Assembly (NCBI RefSeq): GCF_000423225.1
Contig: NZ_KE383991.1
Coordinates: 1,529,318-1,593,317 of the forward strand
DNA length: 64,000 bases
Direction of reading: 5' to 3'
DNA from: Kaistia adipata DSM 17808
Lineage (GTDB): Bacteria > Pseudomonadota > Alphaproteobacteria > Rhizobiales > Kaistiaceae
The notes below the pieces were generated by a model. That model was not told the origin of the DNA and did no database searches. It saw only the letters and a list, made by a program, of their open reading frames with translations. Within the stretch, counting starts at the first letter, position 1. Every line of letters starts with the position of its first letter. Positions 9,011 through 17,246 of the stretch are shown here, in pieces. Both the position numbers and the translations under genes were made by a program.

Positions 9011-9391
9011 TCACGCCCGGCCGGGGGCGCGGCGGAAGATCGCGACGGCGAACAGGATCATGCCGATCAGCGTGATGATCGAGCCGGCGATGACGATCGG
9101 CTCGCCCGCCGGCACCATGCGCAGCGCCAGCACCAGGCCGGGGATCATGATCCAGAGGCCGATCGTCGAGACCCAGAACTGGACCGTCGCCAGGCGGGTC
9201 TCCGCCTTCTCGCGATTGGCGTTGTAGTAGAAGCCCATCAGCGCCAGGCTGACCCAGCCGATCAGGTTGAGATGGGCATGCGCTGGCGCGAGCGAGAAGT
9301 CCTGCTTCGCGCCCATGATGATGCCGCCGACCATGCCGATGATGACATAGATGACGGCCGTTCCGATGAACCACTGGCTGATGCGCGGCAT
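9011..9391 (-). CDS. Small membrane protein related to haem-copper oxidase subunit I
   Basis: 126 residues, four predicted membrane helices. The motif LAPAHAHLNLIGWVSLALMG resembles the His-bearing second helix of NorB/cbb3-type oxidase subunit I (AHAHL). Stand-alone proteins of this kind are often annotated as cytochrome-c oxidase-like, but they are far too short to be an oxidase. Function unknown; haem or copper binding is possible through the paired His. The start at 9391 is chosen because GGGGGG lies 5-10 bases upstream on the minus strand; an in-frame ATG at 9424 has no such site. Confidence 0.65.
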   Translation of the reverse strand: MPRISQWFIGTAVIYVIIGMVGGIIMGAKQDFSLAPAHAHLNLIGWVSLALMGFYYNANREKAETRLATVQFWVSTIGLWIMIPGLVLALRMVPAGEPIVIAGSIITLIGMILFAVAIFRRAPGRA

Positions 9392-9770
9392 GTCGCCCCC
9401 CGTTTGGAAGAAGGGCCGACTCAATCCCCCTGTCGCCCTCCGGAAACGCGAGTACGACGTTGCGTAAGGCGAGTCAAAACCATTCTAGACCGCGGCTGTG
9501 ACGGCGGTCACAGCGGCGGCCGGGATGGTGCGGAGGGAGCCTGAAAAAGGCGACGCCGGCGCGCGACCGGGAGCTGGTTGTGAGCTCGACACGGTCGCGT
9601 CAGCCGGCGTCATACGCGGTCTGCGCAGAAAGAAAAACGCCCGTCGGGGGAGGAGATCGACGGGCGTCTTAAGGGTGGCGCCTCGCTGGGGAGGAGGTCA
9701 GCGCGGCGCCGATCACCGGGAACAGGAGGGAGGGAGATGTTCCCGGCGAATTCCTTTGTATTTGTAAGTC
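9392..9770. other. Gene-free stretch between the oxidase-like gene and the DUF1127 gene
   Basis: No reading frame here has coding character. It holds the promoter side of the oxidase-like gene, an unassigned GC-rich stretch, and the minus-strand terminator at 9632-9669 that serves the DUF1127 gene. Confidence 0.6.
9632..9669 (-). terminator. Rho-independent terminator of the DUF1127 gene
   Basis: On the minus strand a 10-base stem (ACGCCCGTCG pairing with CGACGGGCGT, arms 9658-9667 and 9637-9646) is followed by TTTTTC. It lies about 100 bases beyond the DUF1127 stop codon. Confidence 0.75.
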
Positions 9771-9917
9771 TTAGTAACCGACCGCCTGCTTGGCAACGCG
9801 CTCGATTTCACCACGATGGATGCCGAGGTCAGCAAGCTCGCGGTTGTTGAGGCGAGACAGCTCGTTGTAGGTCTCGCGGAACTTGCGCCAGGTCTTGTAG
9901 GAATTGATGATGTTCAT
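9771..9917 (-). CDS. DUF1127 small Arg-rich protein
   Basis: 48 residues with the DUF1127 signature: basic N-terminal helix (MNIINSYKTWRKFRETYNEL), then RLNNRELADLGIHRGEIERV. Short DUF1127 proteins are common in Rhizobiales. Several have been linked to phosphate, stress or carbon regulation and to RNA binding, but no general mechanism is established. An AAGGA Shine-Dalgarno lies 9 bases before the ATG at 9917. The gene is monocistronic, with its own terminator downstream. A weak EcfG-like promoter match lies about 70-95 bases upstream. Confidence 0.88.
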   Translation of the reverse strand: MNIINSYKTWRKFRETYNELSRLNNRELADLGIHRGEIERVAKQAVGY

Positions 9918-9985
9918 AGCCGTTTCCTTCGAATTCTCGTGATCTCTTGCGAACCAGCGCCGGATTTCTCTGTCGCCGTTCTGTT

Positions 9986-10010
9986 GACGTTGATATAGGC
10001 GGTTGCTTCC
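9986..10010 (-). promoter_or_regulatory. Weak EcfG-type promoter match upstream of the DUF1127 gene
   Basis: Minus strand GGAAG, 16 bases, CGTC. The general stress sigma factor EcfG recognises GGAAC-N16/17-CGTT, so each half has one mismatch. A TATATC just ahead of the CGTC could instead serve a housekeeping promoter. Low confidence. Confidence 0.2.
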
Positions 10011-10257
10011 GGATTGAGCAGTATGAAAAAGCTCATGCCAGCGATGCACTGGACGCAGAGCAGCATCAATTCCGGCTGAATTTGTGCGGCGCAGCATTAA
10101 GCCGTGTGACGGAATTGCGGCGTTTTGGTATCGGAACAACGACGGCGCCGCCGCCTCGCCCGCCCTGCCATGATCCTGACGCATGGCGCGACCGCGCTGC
10201 ACGCGCACAAATTCGAGGCGCGAACAAATTCCGCCCCGCCGGCATGAGCCGGGCGCA

Positions 10258-10290
10258 TAAAAAAAGACCGGGCCGAAGCCCGGTCTCTTG
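10258..10290 (-). terminator. Rho-independent terminator of homospermidine synthase
   Basis: Minus strand AGACCGGGC, UUCG tetraloop, GCCCGGTCT (stem arms 10278-10286 and 10265-10273), followed directly by TTTTTTAT. It lies 25 bases past the hss stop codon. Confidence 0.9.
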
Positions 10291-10314
10291 GCATTGTCTC
10301 GAAGACGACCGAAG

Positions 10315-11760
10315 TCAGCCCTTCTGGTGCACCAGCACGTTGCGGAACTGCCAGGGGTCGCTCTCGTCGATGTCTTCCGGGAAGAAGCCCGGACGATCGG
10401 TGAGCGGCGTCCAGTCGGTGTAGACGCCCTCGACGGTGCCCAGATAGGGCCGCTGGGCGGTCAGGCAGACGTCGAAGTCGAGCTCGTCGGATTCGACGAT
10501 GCCGGCCTCGGGGTTCTGCAGCGCCCAGACCATGCCGGCCATCACGGCCGAGGTCACCTGCAGGCCGCTCGCGTTCTGGTAGGGCGCGAGTTGGCGGGCT
10601 TCCTCGATCGTCAGCCGCGAACCATACCAGTAGGCGTTCTTGGCATGGCCATAGAGCAGCACGCCGAGCTCGTCGCGACCGTCGACGATCTCGTCCTCGC
10701 GCAGGATGTGGTGCTTCGGCTGGAACTGCGGCTGCGCCGCATAGCCGAACATCTCGTGCAGCGACAGCAGCGCGTCATTGGCCGGATGGTAGGCGTAGTG
10801 CACCGTCGGGCGGAAGGTCACCGTATCGCCGTCGCGCGCCGTGAAATAGTCGGCGATGGTGATCGCCTCATTGTGCGTGACGAGATAGGCGAGCTGCGAG
10901 CCCGGCGTCGGGCACCAGCTGCGGACGCGCGTGTCGGCGCCGGGCGACAGCAGGTAGATCGCCGCGCCGCTGCCCTTTTCATGGGTGCGACCGAAGCTCG
11001 GCATCCAGCGCTCATGCGTGCCCCAGCCGAGCTCGGCCGGCTGCAGCGCCTCGGCGATGAAGCCCTCGACCGACCAGGTATTGATGAAGGTGCCCATCGG
11101 CTTCGGATCGCGGGCGCGCTGGGTGTCGCGCTCGGCGATGTGGACGCCCTTGACGCCCGCGGCCTTCATCAGCGCGGCCCATCCGGCCTGCGTCTTCGGC
11201 ACTTCGTGCGGGATGCCGAGGTCGGTGGCGATGTTCAGCAGCGCCTGCTTGACGAACCACGACACCATGCCGGGATTGGCGCCCGAGCAGGAAACCGCCG
11301 TGGTGCCGCCCGGGCTGGCGCGCCGCGCCGCCAGCAGCGTCTCGCGCAGCGCATAGTTGGAGCGCCCTGCCGCGTCGACGTCGCCGGCGTCATAGAAGCC
11401 GGCCCAGGGCTCGACCACGGTATCGATGTAGAGGCTGCCGATTTCGCGGGTCAGGCCCATGATCTCGACCGAGGAGGTATCGACCGAAAGGTTGACGCAG
11501 AAGCCCTGGCCTTCGGAGCTGGTCAGGAGCGGCGTCAGGATCTCGCGGAAATTGGCCGGCGTCAGTGCAGCCTTGACGTGCGTGACGCCCTCGCTGGCCA
11601 TCAGTTCGGCGAACTCGTCGCTCGGCTCGACGATGGTGATCTGCGGTTGGTCGAGAGCGAAGTGGCGCTTCAGCAGCGGGAGGAAACCGCGTCCGATCGA
11701 ACCAAAGCCAATGATGACCACGGGGCCGGTGATGCGACCGTAGGTTGGCCAAGTCGTCAT
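10315..11760 (-). CDS. hss: Homospermidine synthase
   Basis: 481 residues, close to the family's usual length of about 475. The NAD-binding loop IGFGSIGRG is near residues 17-25. The sequence agrees throughout with the Blastochloris-type bacterial enzyme: FCVNLSVDTSSVEIMGL, AVSCSGANPGMVSWFVKQAL, KGVHIAERDTQRA, NTWSVEGF and DELGVLLYGHAKNAYWYGS. It joins two putrescine units in an NAD-dependent reaction to make sym-homospermidine, releasing ammonia, in the cytoplasm. The start at 11760 has AGGAG 10 bases upstream. It lies downstream of the decarboxylase and GNAT genes but behind a terminator, so it likely has its own promoter, near the palindrome at 11796-11808. Confidence 0.95.
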   Translation of the reverse strand: MTTWPTYGRITGPVVIIGFGSIGRGFLPLLKRHFALDQPQITIVEPSDEFAELMASEGVTHVKAALTPANFREILTPLLTSSEGQGFCVNLSVDTSSVEIMGLTREIGSLYIDTVVEPWAGFYDAGDVDAAGRSNYALRETLLAARRASPGGTTAVSCSGANPGMVSWFVKQALLNIATDLGIPHEVPKTQAGWAALMKAAGVKGVHIAERDTQRARDPKPMGTFINTWSVEGFIAEALQPAELGWGTHERWMPSFGRTHEKGSGAAIYLLSPGADTRVRSWCPTPGSQLAYLVTHNEAITIADYFTARDGDTVTFRPTVHYAYHPANDALLSLHEMFGYAAQPQFQPKHHILREDEIVDGRDELGVLLYGHAKNAYWYGSRLTIEEARQLAPYQNASGLQVTSAVMAGMVWALQNPEAGIVESDELDFDVCLTAQRPYLGTVEGVYTDWTPLTDRPGFFPEDIDESDPWQFRNVLVHQKG

Positions 11761-11795
11761 AGCGAAACACTCCTGAAAGTCGAAATCAACAAGTG

Positions 11796-11808
11796 GGGTA
11801 CCGTACCC
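11796..11808. promoter_or_regulatory. Perfect 13-base palindrome upstream of hss
   Basis: GGGTACCGTACCC (6-1-6) lies 36-48 bases ahead of the hss ATG and just past the preceding terminator. The position suits an operator or a 5' UTR element. No known regulator is recognised. Confidence 0.3.
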
Positions 11809-11823
11809 TTCCTTCGTGACAAA

Positions 11824-11865
11824 CAAAAAGCCGTGGAAGTAGGGGTTTCCCCCTTCCCTCCACGG
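11824..11865 (-). terminator. Terminator of the decarboxylase-GNAT operon
   Basis: Minus strand GCCGTGGA pairs with TCCACGGC around an inner GGGGG/CCCC hairpin, followed by TTTTTGTTTG. It sits 19 bases past the GNAT stop and before the hss start, separating the two transcription units or attenuating read-through. Confidence 0.75.
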
Positions 11866-11883
11866 CCCGCGGGCAGCTGGAAC

Positions 11884-12456
11884 CTAACGGCTTGCGTCGG
11901 CGAGGTCGAGCCCGGAAGGGCTCGCGACGGTCGGAAAGTCCGGACCGGCAAGCGGCGGGACCGACCAGTCGCCGGTGGCGACGAGCATTCCGGCGGCGCC
12001 GGAAAGCGCCCCGTCGCGCAGCTCGAGCGCCAGGAAACGGGCCCGGTCGACCGGCCCCGGCATCATCAGGCTTCGCGTCGCCTCGGCCGAAAAGCCGAAG
12101 CGCGCATAGTATTCGGCGTCGCCCACCAGGATGACGGCGCCATGGCCGAACATGGCGGCGCGGTTGAGCGCGGCGCGCATCAGCTTGCCGCCGAGCCCCT
12201 CGCCCTGGCGCTCCGGCGCGACCGCGAGCGGGCCGAGCAGCAGCGCGTCGCGGCCGCCGGCCGAGACGTTCCAGAGCCGGACCGAGCCGACGATCGCGTC
12301 GCCGTCGCGGGCGACCAGCGCCAGGCCGGAGGCCGGCAGGCGGTTCTCGCGCAGTCGCTCGGAGGTCTTCAGGTGGCGGTCCGGACCCATCGTCCGGTCG
12401 AGCAGCATCTCGCGGGCGCCGGTTTCACCCGGCGCCTCCACACCAATCTGGATCAT
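11884..12456 (-). CDS. GNAT family N-acetyltransferase (YhbS-like)
   Basis: 190 residues. The acetyl-CoA binding segment is clear: LGPLAVAPERQGEGLGGKLMRAAL (motif A, Q/RxxGxG/A), then ILVGDAEYYARFGFS as motif B. It resembles COG3153 (YhbS). It starts 13 bases after the decarboxylase stop on the same strand and is almost certainly co-transcribed. The same gene order is known to me from other Rhizobiales polyamine loci. An acetyl acceptor among polyamines or diamines is plausible from context but not shown. Confidence 0.86.
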   Translation of the reverse strand: MIQIGVEAPGETGAREMLLDRTMGPDRHLKTSERLRENRLPASGLALVARDGDAIVGSVRLWNVSAGGRDALLLGPLAVAPERQGEGLGGKLMRAALNRAAMFGHGAVILVGDAEYYARFGFSAEATRSLMMPGPVDRARFLALELRDGALSGAAGMLVATGDWSVPPLAGPDFPTVASPSGLDLADASR

Positions 12457-12469
12457 CGATGGCGGTCCT

Positions 12470-13600
12470 TCAGATCACGAAGGCTTCGAGCGGCTTGAAG
12501 CCGTTGAAGGCGACGGCCGAATAGGTCGTCGTATACGCGCCCGTGCCTTCGATCAGCACTTCGTCGCCGATCGAGAGCGAGACGGGCAGGTGATACGGCG
12601 TCTTCTCGTAGAGGACGTCGGCGGAATCGCAGGTCGGGCCGGCGAGCACGCAGGGCGTCTTCTCGTCATTGTCGTGCATCGTGCGGATCGGATAGCGGAT
12701 CGACTCGTCCATCGTCTCGGCGAGGCCGCCGAACTTGCCGATGTCGAGATAGACCCAGCGGATGTCGTCCGTGTCGTTCTTCTTCGAGATCAGCACGACT
12801 TCCGTCTTGATGATGCCCGCATTGCCGACCATGCCGCGGCCCGGCTCGATGATCGTCTCGGGGATGCGGTTGCCGAAATGGCGCTTCAGCGCCGCGTCGA
12901 TCGACGAGGCATAGTTGTCCACGCCCGGAATCTCCTTGAGATAACGGGTCGGGAAGCCACCGCCGAGATTGACCATCGCGAGCTGGATGCCGCGCTCGGC
13001 GAGCGTGCCGAAGATGCCGGCGGCCGAGGCGAGCGCGCCGTCCCAGGCCTCGGTGTTGGCCTGCTGCGAACCGACATGGAACGACACGCCATAGGCGCGC
13101 AGGCCGAGGCGGTGCGCATGCTCGAGCACGCCGACGGCCATCTGGGGCTCGCAGCCGAACTTGCGCGACAGCGGCCACTCGGCGCCGGCGCCGTCGCAGA
13201 GGATGCGGCAGAACACGCGCGTGCCGGGAGCGGCGCGGGCCACCTTCTCGACCTCGGCCTCGCAATCGACCGCATAGAGGTCGATGCCGCGGGCGAAGGC
13301 GGCGGCGACGTCGCGCTCCTTCTTGATCGTGTTGCCGAAGGAGATGCGGTCGGGCGTCGCGCCGGCGGCCAGCGCCATGTCGATCTCGGCCACCGACGCG
13401 CAGTCGAAGCTCGAGCCCAGCGAGGCGAGCAGCGACAGCAGTTCCGGCGCCGGATTGGCCTTTACCGCGTAGAAGACGCGGGTGTCGGGCAGCGCATGCG
13501 CGAAGGCCAAGTAATTATCGCGCACGACATCGAGATCGACCACGAGGCACGGGCCGTCGGGACGTCGGGTGTTGAGGAAGTCGATGATACGTGCGGTCAT
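12470..13600 (-). CDS. PLP-dependent lysine/ornithine decarboxylase (alanine-racemase fold)
   Basis: 376 residues, fold type III decarboxylase. The PLP Lys is K47 in FYAVKANP. SFHVGSQQ and MVNLGGGFPTRY are phosphate- and substrate-binding segments. The second-subunit catalytic Cys lies in GPTCDSADVLYE. Length and motifs match the alphaproteobacterial lysine/ornithine decarboxylases, which make putrescine and often cadaverine; the balance cannot be judged here. Putrescine would feed homospermidine synthase two genes away. The start is ATG at 13600 with GGGGAG upstream. A leader with a 44-codon ORF precedes it, consistent with polyamine-responsive attenuation. Confidence 0.93.
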   Translation of the reverse strand: MTARIIDFLNTRRPDGPCLVVDLDVVRDNYLAFAHALPDTRVFYAVKANPAPELLSLLASLGSSFDCASVAEIDMALAAGATPDRISFGNTIKKERDVAAAFARGIDLYAVDCEAEVEKVARAAPGTRVFCRILCDGAGAEWPLSRKFGCEPQMAVGVLEHAHRLGLRAYGVSFHVGSQQANTEAWDGALASAAGIFGTLAERGIQLAMVNLGGGFPTRYLKEIPGVDNYASSIDAALKRHFGNRIPETIIEPGRGMVGNAGIIKTEVVLISKKNDTDDIRWVYLDIGKFGGLAETMDESIRYPIRTMHDNDEKTPCVLAGPTCDSADVLYEKTPYHLPVSLSIGDEVLIEGTGAYTTTYSAVAFNGFKPLEAFVI

Positions 13601-13998
13601 TGGAGGGTCTCCCCGTCGGCCTGCCGAGGCCAAATGCGTTGCGAAGCGATGACGAAACCGGAGCGCAGCCCTCGCGCCGAGCGCTATGGACGCGATCGGA
13701 ACGGTGACAACGAGCCGTTTTTGCCGGGGTGAGCCGGCAGTTTTCGCGGGTGGCAGTCGCAGCGATAAACGGGAGCGTTCATCGGGAGCGCTGCCTTCGC
13801 TTGGAACGGGAGACCCGATCCGCACGCCCGGCAAGGATGTAGTGCCTCTTCAGTGACCACGGCCTGTGGAGAGCCGTGCGAGACCAAAAAAGCCCGCTAC
13901 GTCGTTGCTTCAAGTCGCGTCCTCCGCGGAGACGGAGTTCACCGGTTTCGCTTTCCGGCTGCCGACCTTTTCGGGATCGCTCCCGAACTCCTGGGACC
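13601..13998 (-). promoter_or_regulatory. Long leader of the decarboxylase gene; candidate speF-type leader
   Basis: About 400 gene-free bases precede the decarboxylase on the minus strand. Alphaproteobacterial decarboxylase genes of this type are known to carry the speF leader RNA (Rfam family of that name, from memory). This is the expected place, but I could not align it. Visible pieces: a CTCCGCGGAG hairpin that overlaps a GGAGG ribosome site (13914-13931 area), the 44-codon ORF at 13779-13913, a TGCCGG/CCGGCA hairpin at 13719-13741, and a GGCCT/AGGCC hairpin shortly before the decarboxylase Shine-Dalgarno. The left boundary given here is approximate. Confidence 0.45.
13779..13913 (-). 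CDS. Candidate 44-residue leader peptide upstream of the decarboxylase
   Basis: TTG start at 13913 with a perfect GGAGG seven bases upstream on the minus strand; TGA at 13779-13781. The peptide starts MKQRRSGLFWSRTALHRPWS, continues LKRHYILAGRADR, and ends in a very basic tail. It stops 178 bases before the decarboxylase ATG. A strong ribosome site, a hairpin able to mask that site, and the position ahead of a polyamine gene resemble the SpeFL arrest-peptide system of gammaproteobacteria, though the sequence is unrelated. Role is inference; expression is not shown. Confidence 0.5.
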   Translation of the reverse strand: MKQRRSGLFWSRTALHRPWSLKRHYILAGRADRVSRSKRRQRSR

Positions 13999-14350
13999 CT
14001 CTTGCGGAGGATCTTGGGCGTCGCTTCGGCCTCTTGTCCGAAGCCCCACCGGTCGGCACGCAACCACAGGCACGTGCGATTATTGGGCGAGGTCTAGGTA
14101 GGCGGATCGCGGTTAACATTCAAGCGGATTTTCCCTCCGCGGCCCAATTTTGGTGCACAGGGGCGCCAAGCGTGCGCAACCGGGCGGCAGCGCGGCATTT
14201 CGGTCACATTTTTCAGCCCCGCCGCGGCTTTTCGGAGCCGCCGCGACCGGGGTTGCGACGACCTCCCGACGCTCTGGTTAACCATGTGATTCGCGCTTCC
14301 GGCCCCCGCTTGTTTCGCCTATGCAGAGTGGAGCAACAGGAGAGATGCGC
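13999..14350. other. Gene-free stretch between the decarboxylase leader and the ggt gene
   Basis: No credible gene. It must hold the promoters of the divergent decarboxylase (minus) and gamma-glutamyltransferase (plus) genes. No clear operator was recognised. Confidence 0.5.
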
Positions 14351-15940
14351 GTGAGCGAGACCATCGTCGGCGAAAGGGGCATGGTCGTCGCCCCGCACCG
14401 GGCAGCGGCCGAGGCAGGCGCGGAGATCATCCGCGCCGGCGGCAACGCCATCGAGGCAGCGATCGCCGCCGCCGCCACCATCGCCGTCATCTACCCGCAC
14501 ATGAATTCGATCGGCGGCGACGGCTTCTGGCTGATCCGCGAGCCGGGCAAGGAGCCGCGCTATCTGGAAGCCTGCGGCGGCGCCGGCTCCGGCGCCACGA
14601 TCCGGGCCTATCGCGACAAGGGCCACGATGCGGTGCCGGCGCGCGGCCCCGACGCGGCGCTGACCGTCGCCGGCGCGCTCTCGGGCTGGAACACCGCCTA
14701 TGAGCTGTCGCAGAGCCTCGGCGGCCGGCTCGACCGCCCCACCCTCCTCGCCAACGCCATCGCCCATGCGCAGAACGGCATCGCCGTCACCCGCTCGCAG
14801 GCGCGGCTGACCGCCGAGCACCACGCCGTGCTATCCGCCCAGCCCGGCTTCGCCGAAATCTTCCTCGTCGACGGCAAGCCGCCGGAGACCGGGGCCGTGC
14901 TGCGCCAGGAACGCCTCGCCGACACGCTCGATCATCTCGCCCGCGCCGGCTTCCTCGATTTCTATCGCGGCGACGTCGCCAGCGAGATCGCAAGCGATCT
15001 CGCGCGGATCGGCGCCCCGGTGACGCGCGACGACCTCGCCCGACACGAGGCGCGGCTGCGGCCGCCGCTTTCGGTCCGGCTCCAGCAGGGGACGGTCTAC
15101 AATGCGCCGCCGCCGACCCAGGGCCTCGCCTCGCTGCTGATCCTCGGCATCTTCGAGCGCCTGGGCGTCAAGCGAGGCGAGAGCTTCGAGCATGTGCACG
15201 GCCTGATCGAGGCGACCAAGCGCGCCTTCCTGCTGCGCGACAGGCACGTCACCGACCCGATCTTCGCCGGCGACCTCTCCATGCATCTCTCCCCGCGCGT
15301 GCTGGAGCGCGAGGCCGCCCATATCGACAAGAGCCGCGCCGCGCCCTGGCCGCAGCCGGCCAGGAAGGGCGACACGGTCTGGCTCGGCGCCACCGACGCG
15401 TCGGGGCTTACCGTCTCCTATATCCAGTCGATCTTCTGGGAATTCGGCTCCGGCTGCGTGCTGCCGGCGACCGGCATCACCTGGCAGAATCGCGGCGCCA
15501 GCTTCTCGCTCGATCCGAAATCGCTCAATCCGCTCGAGCCCGGCCGCAAGCCGTTCCATACGCTGAACCCGGCGATCGCCCGTTTCGACGACGGCCGCAT
15601 CATGAGCTACGGCACGATGGGCGGCGACGGCCAGCCGCAGACCCAGGGCGCGATCTTCACGCGCCACGCCCTGTTCGGCATGGATCTCGGCGAGGCGATC
15701 GCGGCGCCGCGCTGGCTGCTCGGCCGCACCTGGGGCTCGGACCACACCAATCTGCGCGTCGAGAACCGGCTCGACGCCGACCTGATCCTGGCGCTCGAGC
15801 GGGCGGGCCACGAGATCCATGTGCTGGACGAGGCCTATTCCGACACGATGGGCCATGCCGGCGCGCTCGTCCGCCGCAAGGACGGCCGCATCTTCGGCGC
15901 CAGCGACCCGCGCTCGGACGGCGCGGCGGTCGCCGCCTGA
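14351..15940 (+). CDS. ggt: Gamma-glutamyltransferase family protein
   Basis: 529 residues of the Ntn-hydrolase GGT family. The N-terminal part shows HRAAAEAGAEIIRAGGNAIEAAIAAAA and GGDGFWLIRE. The expected self-cleavage site and nucleophile Thr is T342 in KGDTVWLGATD, followed by FHTLNPAIARFDDGRIMSYGTMGGDGQPQ. There is no signal peptide, unlike periplasmic GGTs, so it may act in the cytoplasm on gamma-glutamyl compounds or be a related acylase. The GTG at 14351 is preferred because AGGAG lies 8 bases before it. The ATG at 14345 is too close to that site. The amidase, LysR and later PuuD-like genes nearby also act on amide or gamma-glutamyl bonds. Confidence 0.87.
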   Translation: MSETIVGERGMVVAPHRAAAEAGAEIIRAGGNAIEAAIAAAATIAVIYPHMNSIGGDGFWLIREPGKEPRYLEACGGAGSGATIRAYRDKGHDAVPARGPDAALTVAGALSGWNTAYELSQSLGGRLDRPTLLANAIAHAQNGIAVTRSQARLTAEHHAVLSAQPGFAEIFLVDGKPPETGAVLRQERLADTLDHLARAGFLDFYRGDVASEIASDLARIGAPVTRDDLARHEARLRPPLSVRLQQGTVYNAPPPTQGLASLLILGIFERLGVKRGESFEHVHGLIEATKRAFLLRDRHVTDPIFAGDLSMHLSPRVLEREAAHIDKSRAAPWPQPARKGDTVWLGATDASGLTVSYIQSIFWEFGSGCVLPATGITWQNRGASFSLDPKSLNPLEPGRKPFHTLNPAIARFDDGRIMSYGTMGGDGQPQTQGAIFTRHALFGMDLGEAIAAPRWLLGRTWGSDHTNLRVENRLDADLILALERAGHEIHVLDEAYSDTMGHAGALVRRKDGRIFGASDPRSDGAAVAA

Positions 15941-16053
15941 CGGCGCGCCGGCGTCCGCCTTTGGCAACGGCCGCCGAATAGCGCTATGAATCGCAGGAAC
16001 GCGGCGTCGCTCGGCGCCGATCCGGTATCCCTCCAAGGAAATCGACAGAGCCC

Positions 16054-17238
16054 ATGCTTCTCGCCAATGATCCGGTCAACGCGTTTCTCGACTATCCCGC
16101 CGTCGAGGTTCCCTCGTCGCCGACCGGCCCGCTCGCCGGGCTGACGCTGGCCGTCAAGGATCTCTACGACGTCGCCGGCTACCCGACCGGCGTCGGCCAT
16201 CCGCTGAAGCGGCAGGAAAGCGACATCAAGACGGTAAGCGCCCCCTCGGTGCAGGCGCTGCTCGACGCCGGCGCCCGCTTCGTCGGCAAGGTGCATACCG
16301 ACGAGTTCGCCTATTCGATGAACGGCGAGAACTATCACTACGGCACGCCGATCAACGTGCGCGCGCCGGGCCGCATCCCCGGCGGCTCCTCCTCCGGTTC
16401 GGCCGCGGCGGTCAGCGCCGGCCTCGTCGACATCGCGCTCGGCAGCGACACGGGCGGCTCGGTCCGCGCGCCGGCTTCCTATCACGGCCTGATCGGCCTG
16501 CGCCCGACGCATGGCCGGATCGACATCTCGCGCGTCGCGCCGCTGGCCGAGACCTTCGACACGGTCGGCTGGTTTGCCCGCGACATCGACACCTTCGCCA
16601 AGGTCGGCGACGTGCTGCTCGGCGACGATGTCGACGGCCCGCCGCTGACCCGCTTCCTCGTCGGCGACGACATCCACGCGCTGCTGCTCGGCGATCTCGA
16701 GGAAGCCGCGGTCCGCTCGGCGATGCCGCGCATCGCCGCCCACCTGACGCCGGCCGGCGCCGTCGTCGTCTCGCCGGACGGCCTCGCCGCCTGGCGGATG
16801 ATCTTCCGCACCATGCAGGCCTACGAGGCCTGGCAGGCGAATGGCGAGTGGATCACCAGCCGCAAGCCGGTGTTCGGCCCCGGCGTGCGCGAGCGCTTCG
16901 AATGGGCGAGCCATGTCACGCGCGAGGATTATGAGGCGGCGGCGCAGCGGCGCGCCCAGGTGCGCGAGCGCGTCGAGAGCCTGCTCGGCGACGATACCGT
17001 GCTCGCCATCCCGACCTCGCCTGGCATCGCGCCGAAGATCGGCCTCGGCGGCGACGAGCTCGAATCCTACCGCAACCGGGCGCTCGCCATGTCCTGCACG
17101 GGGAGCCTGACCGGCCTGCCGCAGATCAGCCTGCCGCTGGCCGAGCATGATGGCTGCCCGCTCGGCGTCTCGCTGATCGCGCCCAGGGGCCGCGACCGCG
17201 CCCTGATCGCGCTCGCCGCCAAGATCCTGGCAGGCTAG
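16054..17238 (+). CDS. Amidase (amidase signature family)
   Basis: 394 residues with the Ser-cisSer-Lys triad in place: K35 in LAVKDLYDV, cis-Ser near S112 in GGSSSGSAAAVSAGLVD, nucleophile S136 in SDTGGSVRAPAS. At 394 residues it is shorter than GatA and lacks GatB/C neighbours, so it is a stand-alone amide hydrolase, similar in size to plant-type AMI1 amidases. Substrate unknown. A LysR regulator gene starts 8 bases after the stop on the same strand, which hints at local control. It is cytoplasmic, with no signal peptide. Confidence 0.88.
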   Translation: MLLANDPVNAFLDYPAVEVPSSPTGPLAGLTLAVKDLYDVAGYPTGVGHPLKRQESDIKTVSAPSVQALLDAGARFVGKVHTDEFAYSMNGENYHYGTPINVRAPGRIPGGSSSGSAAAVSAGLVDIALGSDTGGSVRAPASYHGLIGLRPTHGRIDISRVAPLAETFDTVGWFARDIDTFAKVGDVLLGDDVDGPPLTRFLVGDDIHALLLGDLEEAAVRSAMPRIAAHLTPAGAVVVSPDGLAAWRMIFRTMQAYEAWQANGEWITSRKPVFGPGVRERFEWASHVTREDYEAAAQRRAQVRERVESLLGDDTVLAIPTSPGIAPKIGLGGDELESYRNRALAMSCTGSLTGLPQISLPLAEHDGCPLGVSLIAPRGRDRALIALAAKILAG

Positions 17239-17246
17239 GCGGCAGC

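Larger units (their letters stand above)
9918..10314. other. Gene-free stretch: DUF1127 promoter region and hss terminator
   Basis: No credible gene. The left part must hold the DUF1127 promoter. The right end holds the homospermidine synthase terminator at 10258-10290. Nothing else was recognised. Confidence 0.6.

Noticed and set aside
13719..13741. TGCCGG/CCGGCA hairpin in the decarboxylase leader as an intrinsic terminator
   Set aside because: On the minus strand, which is transcribed, it is followed by A residues. The T-rich side faces the plus strand, where no gene ends.
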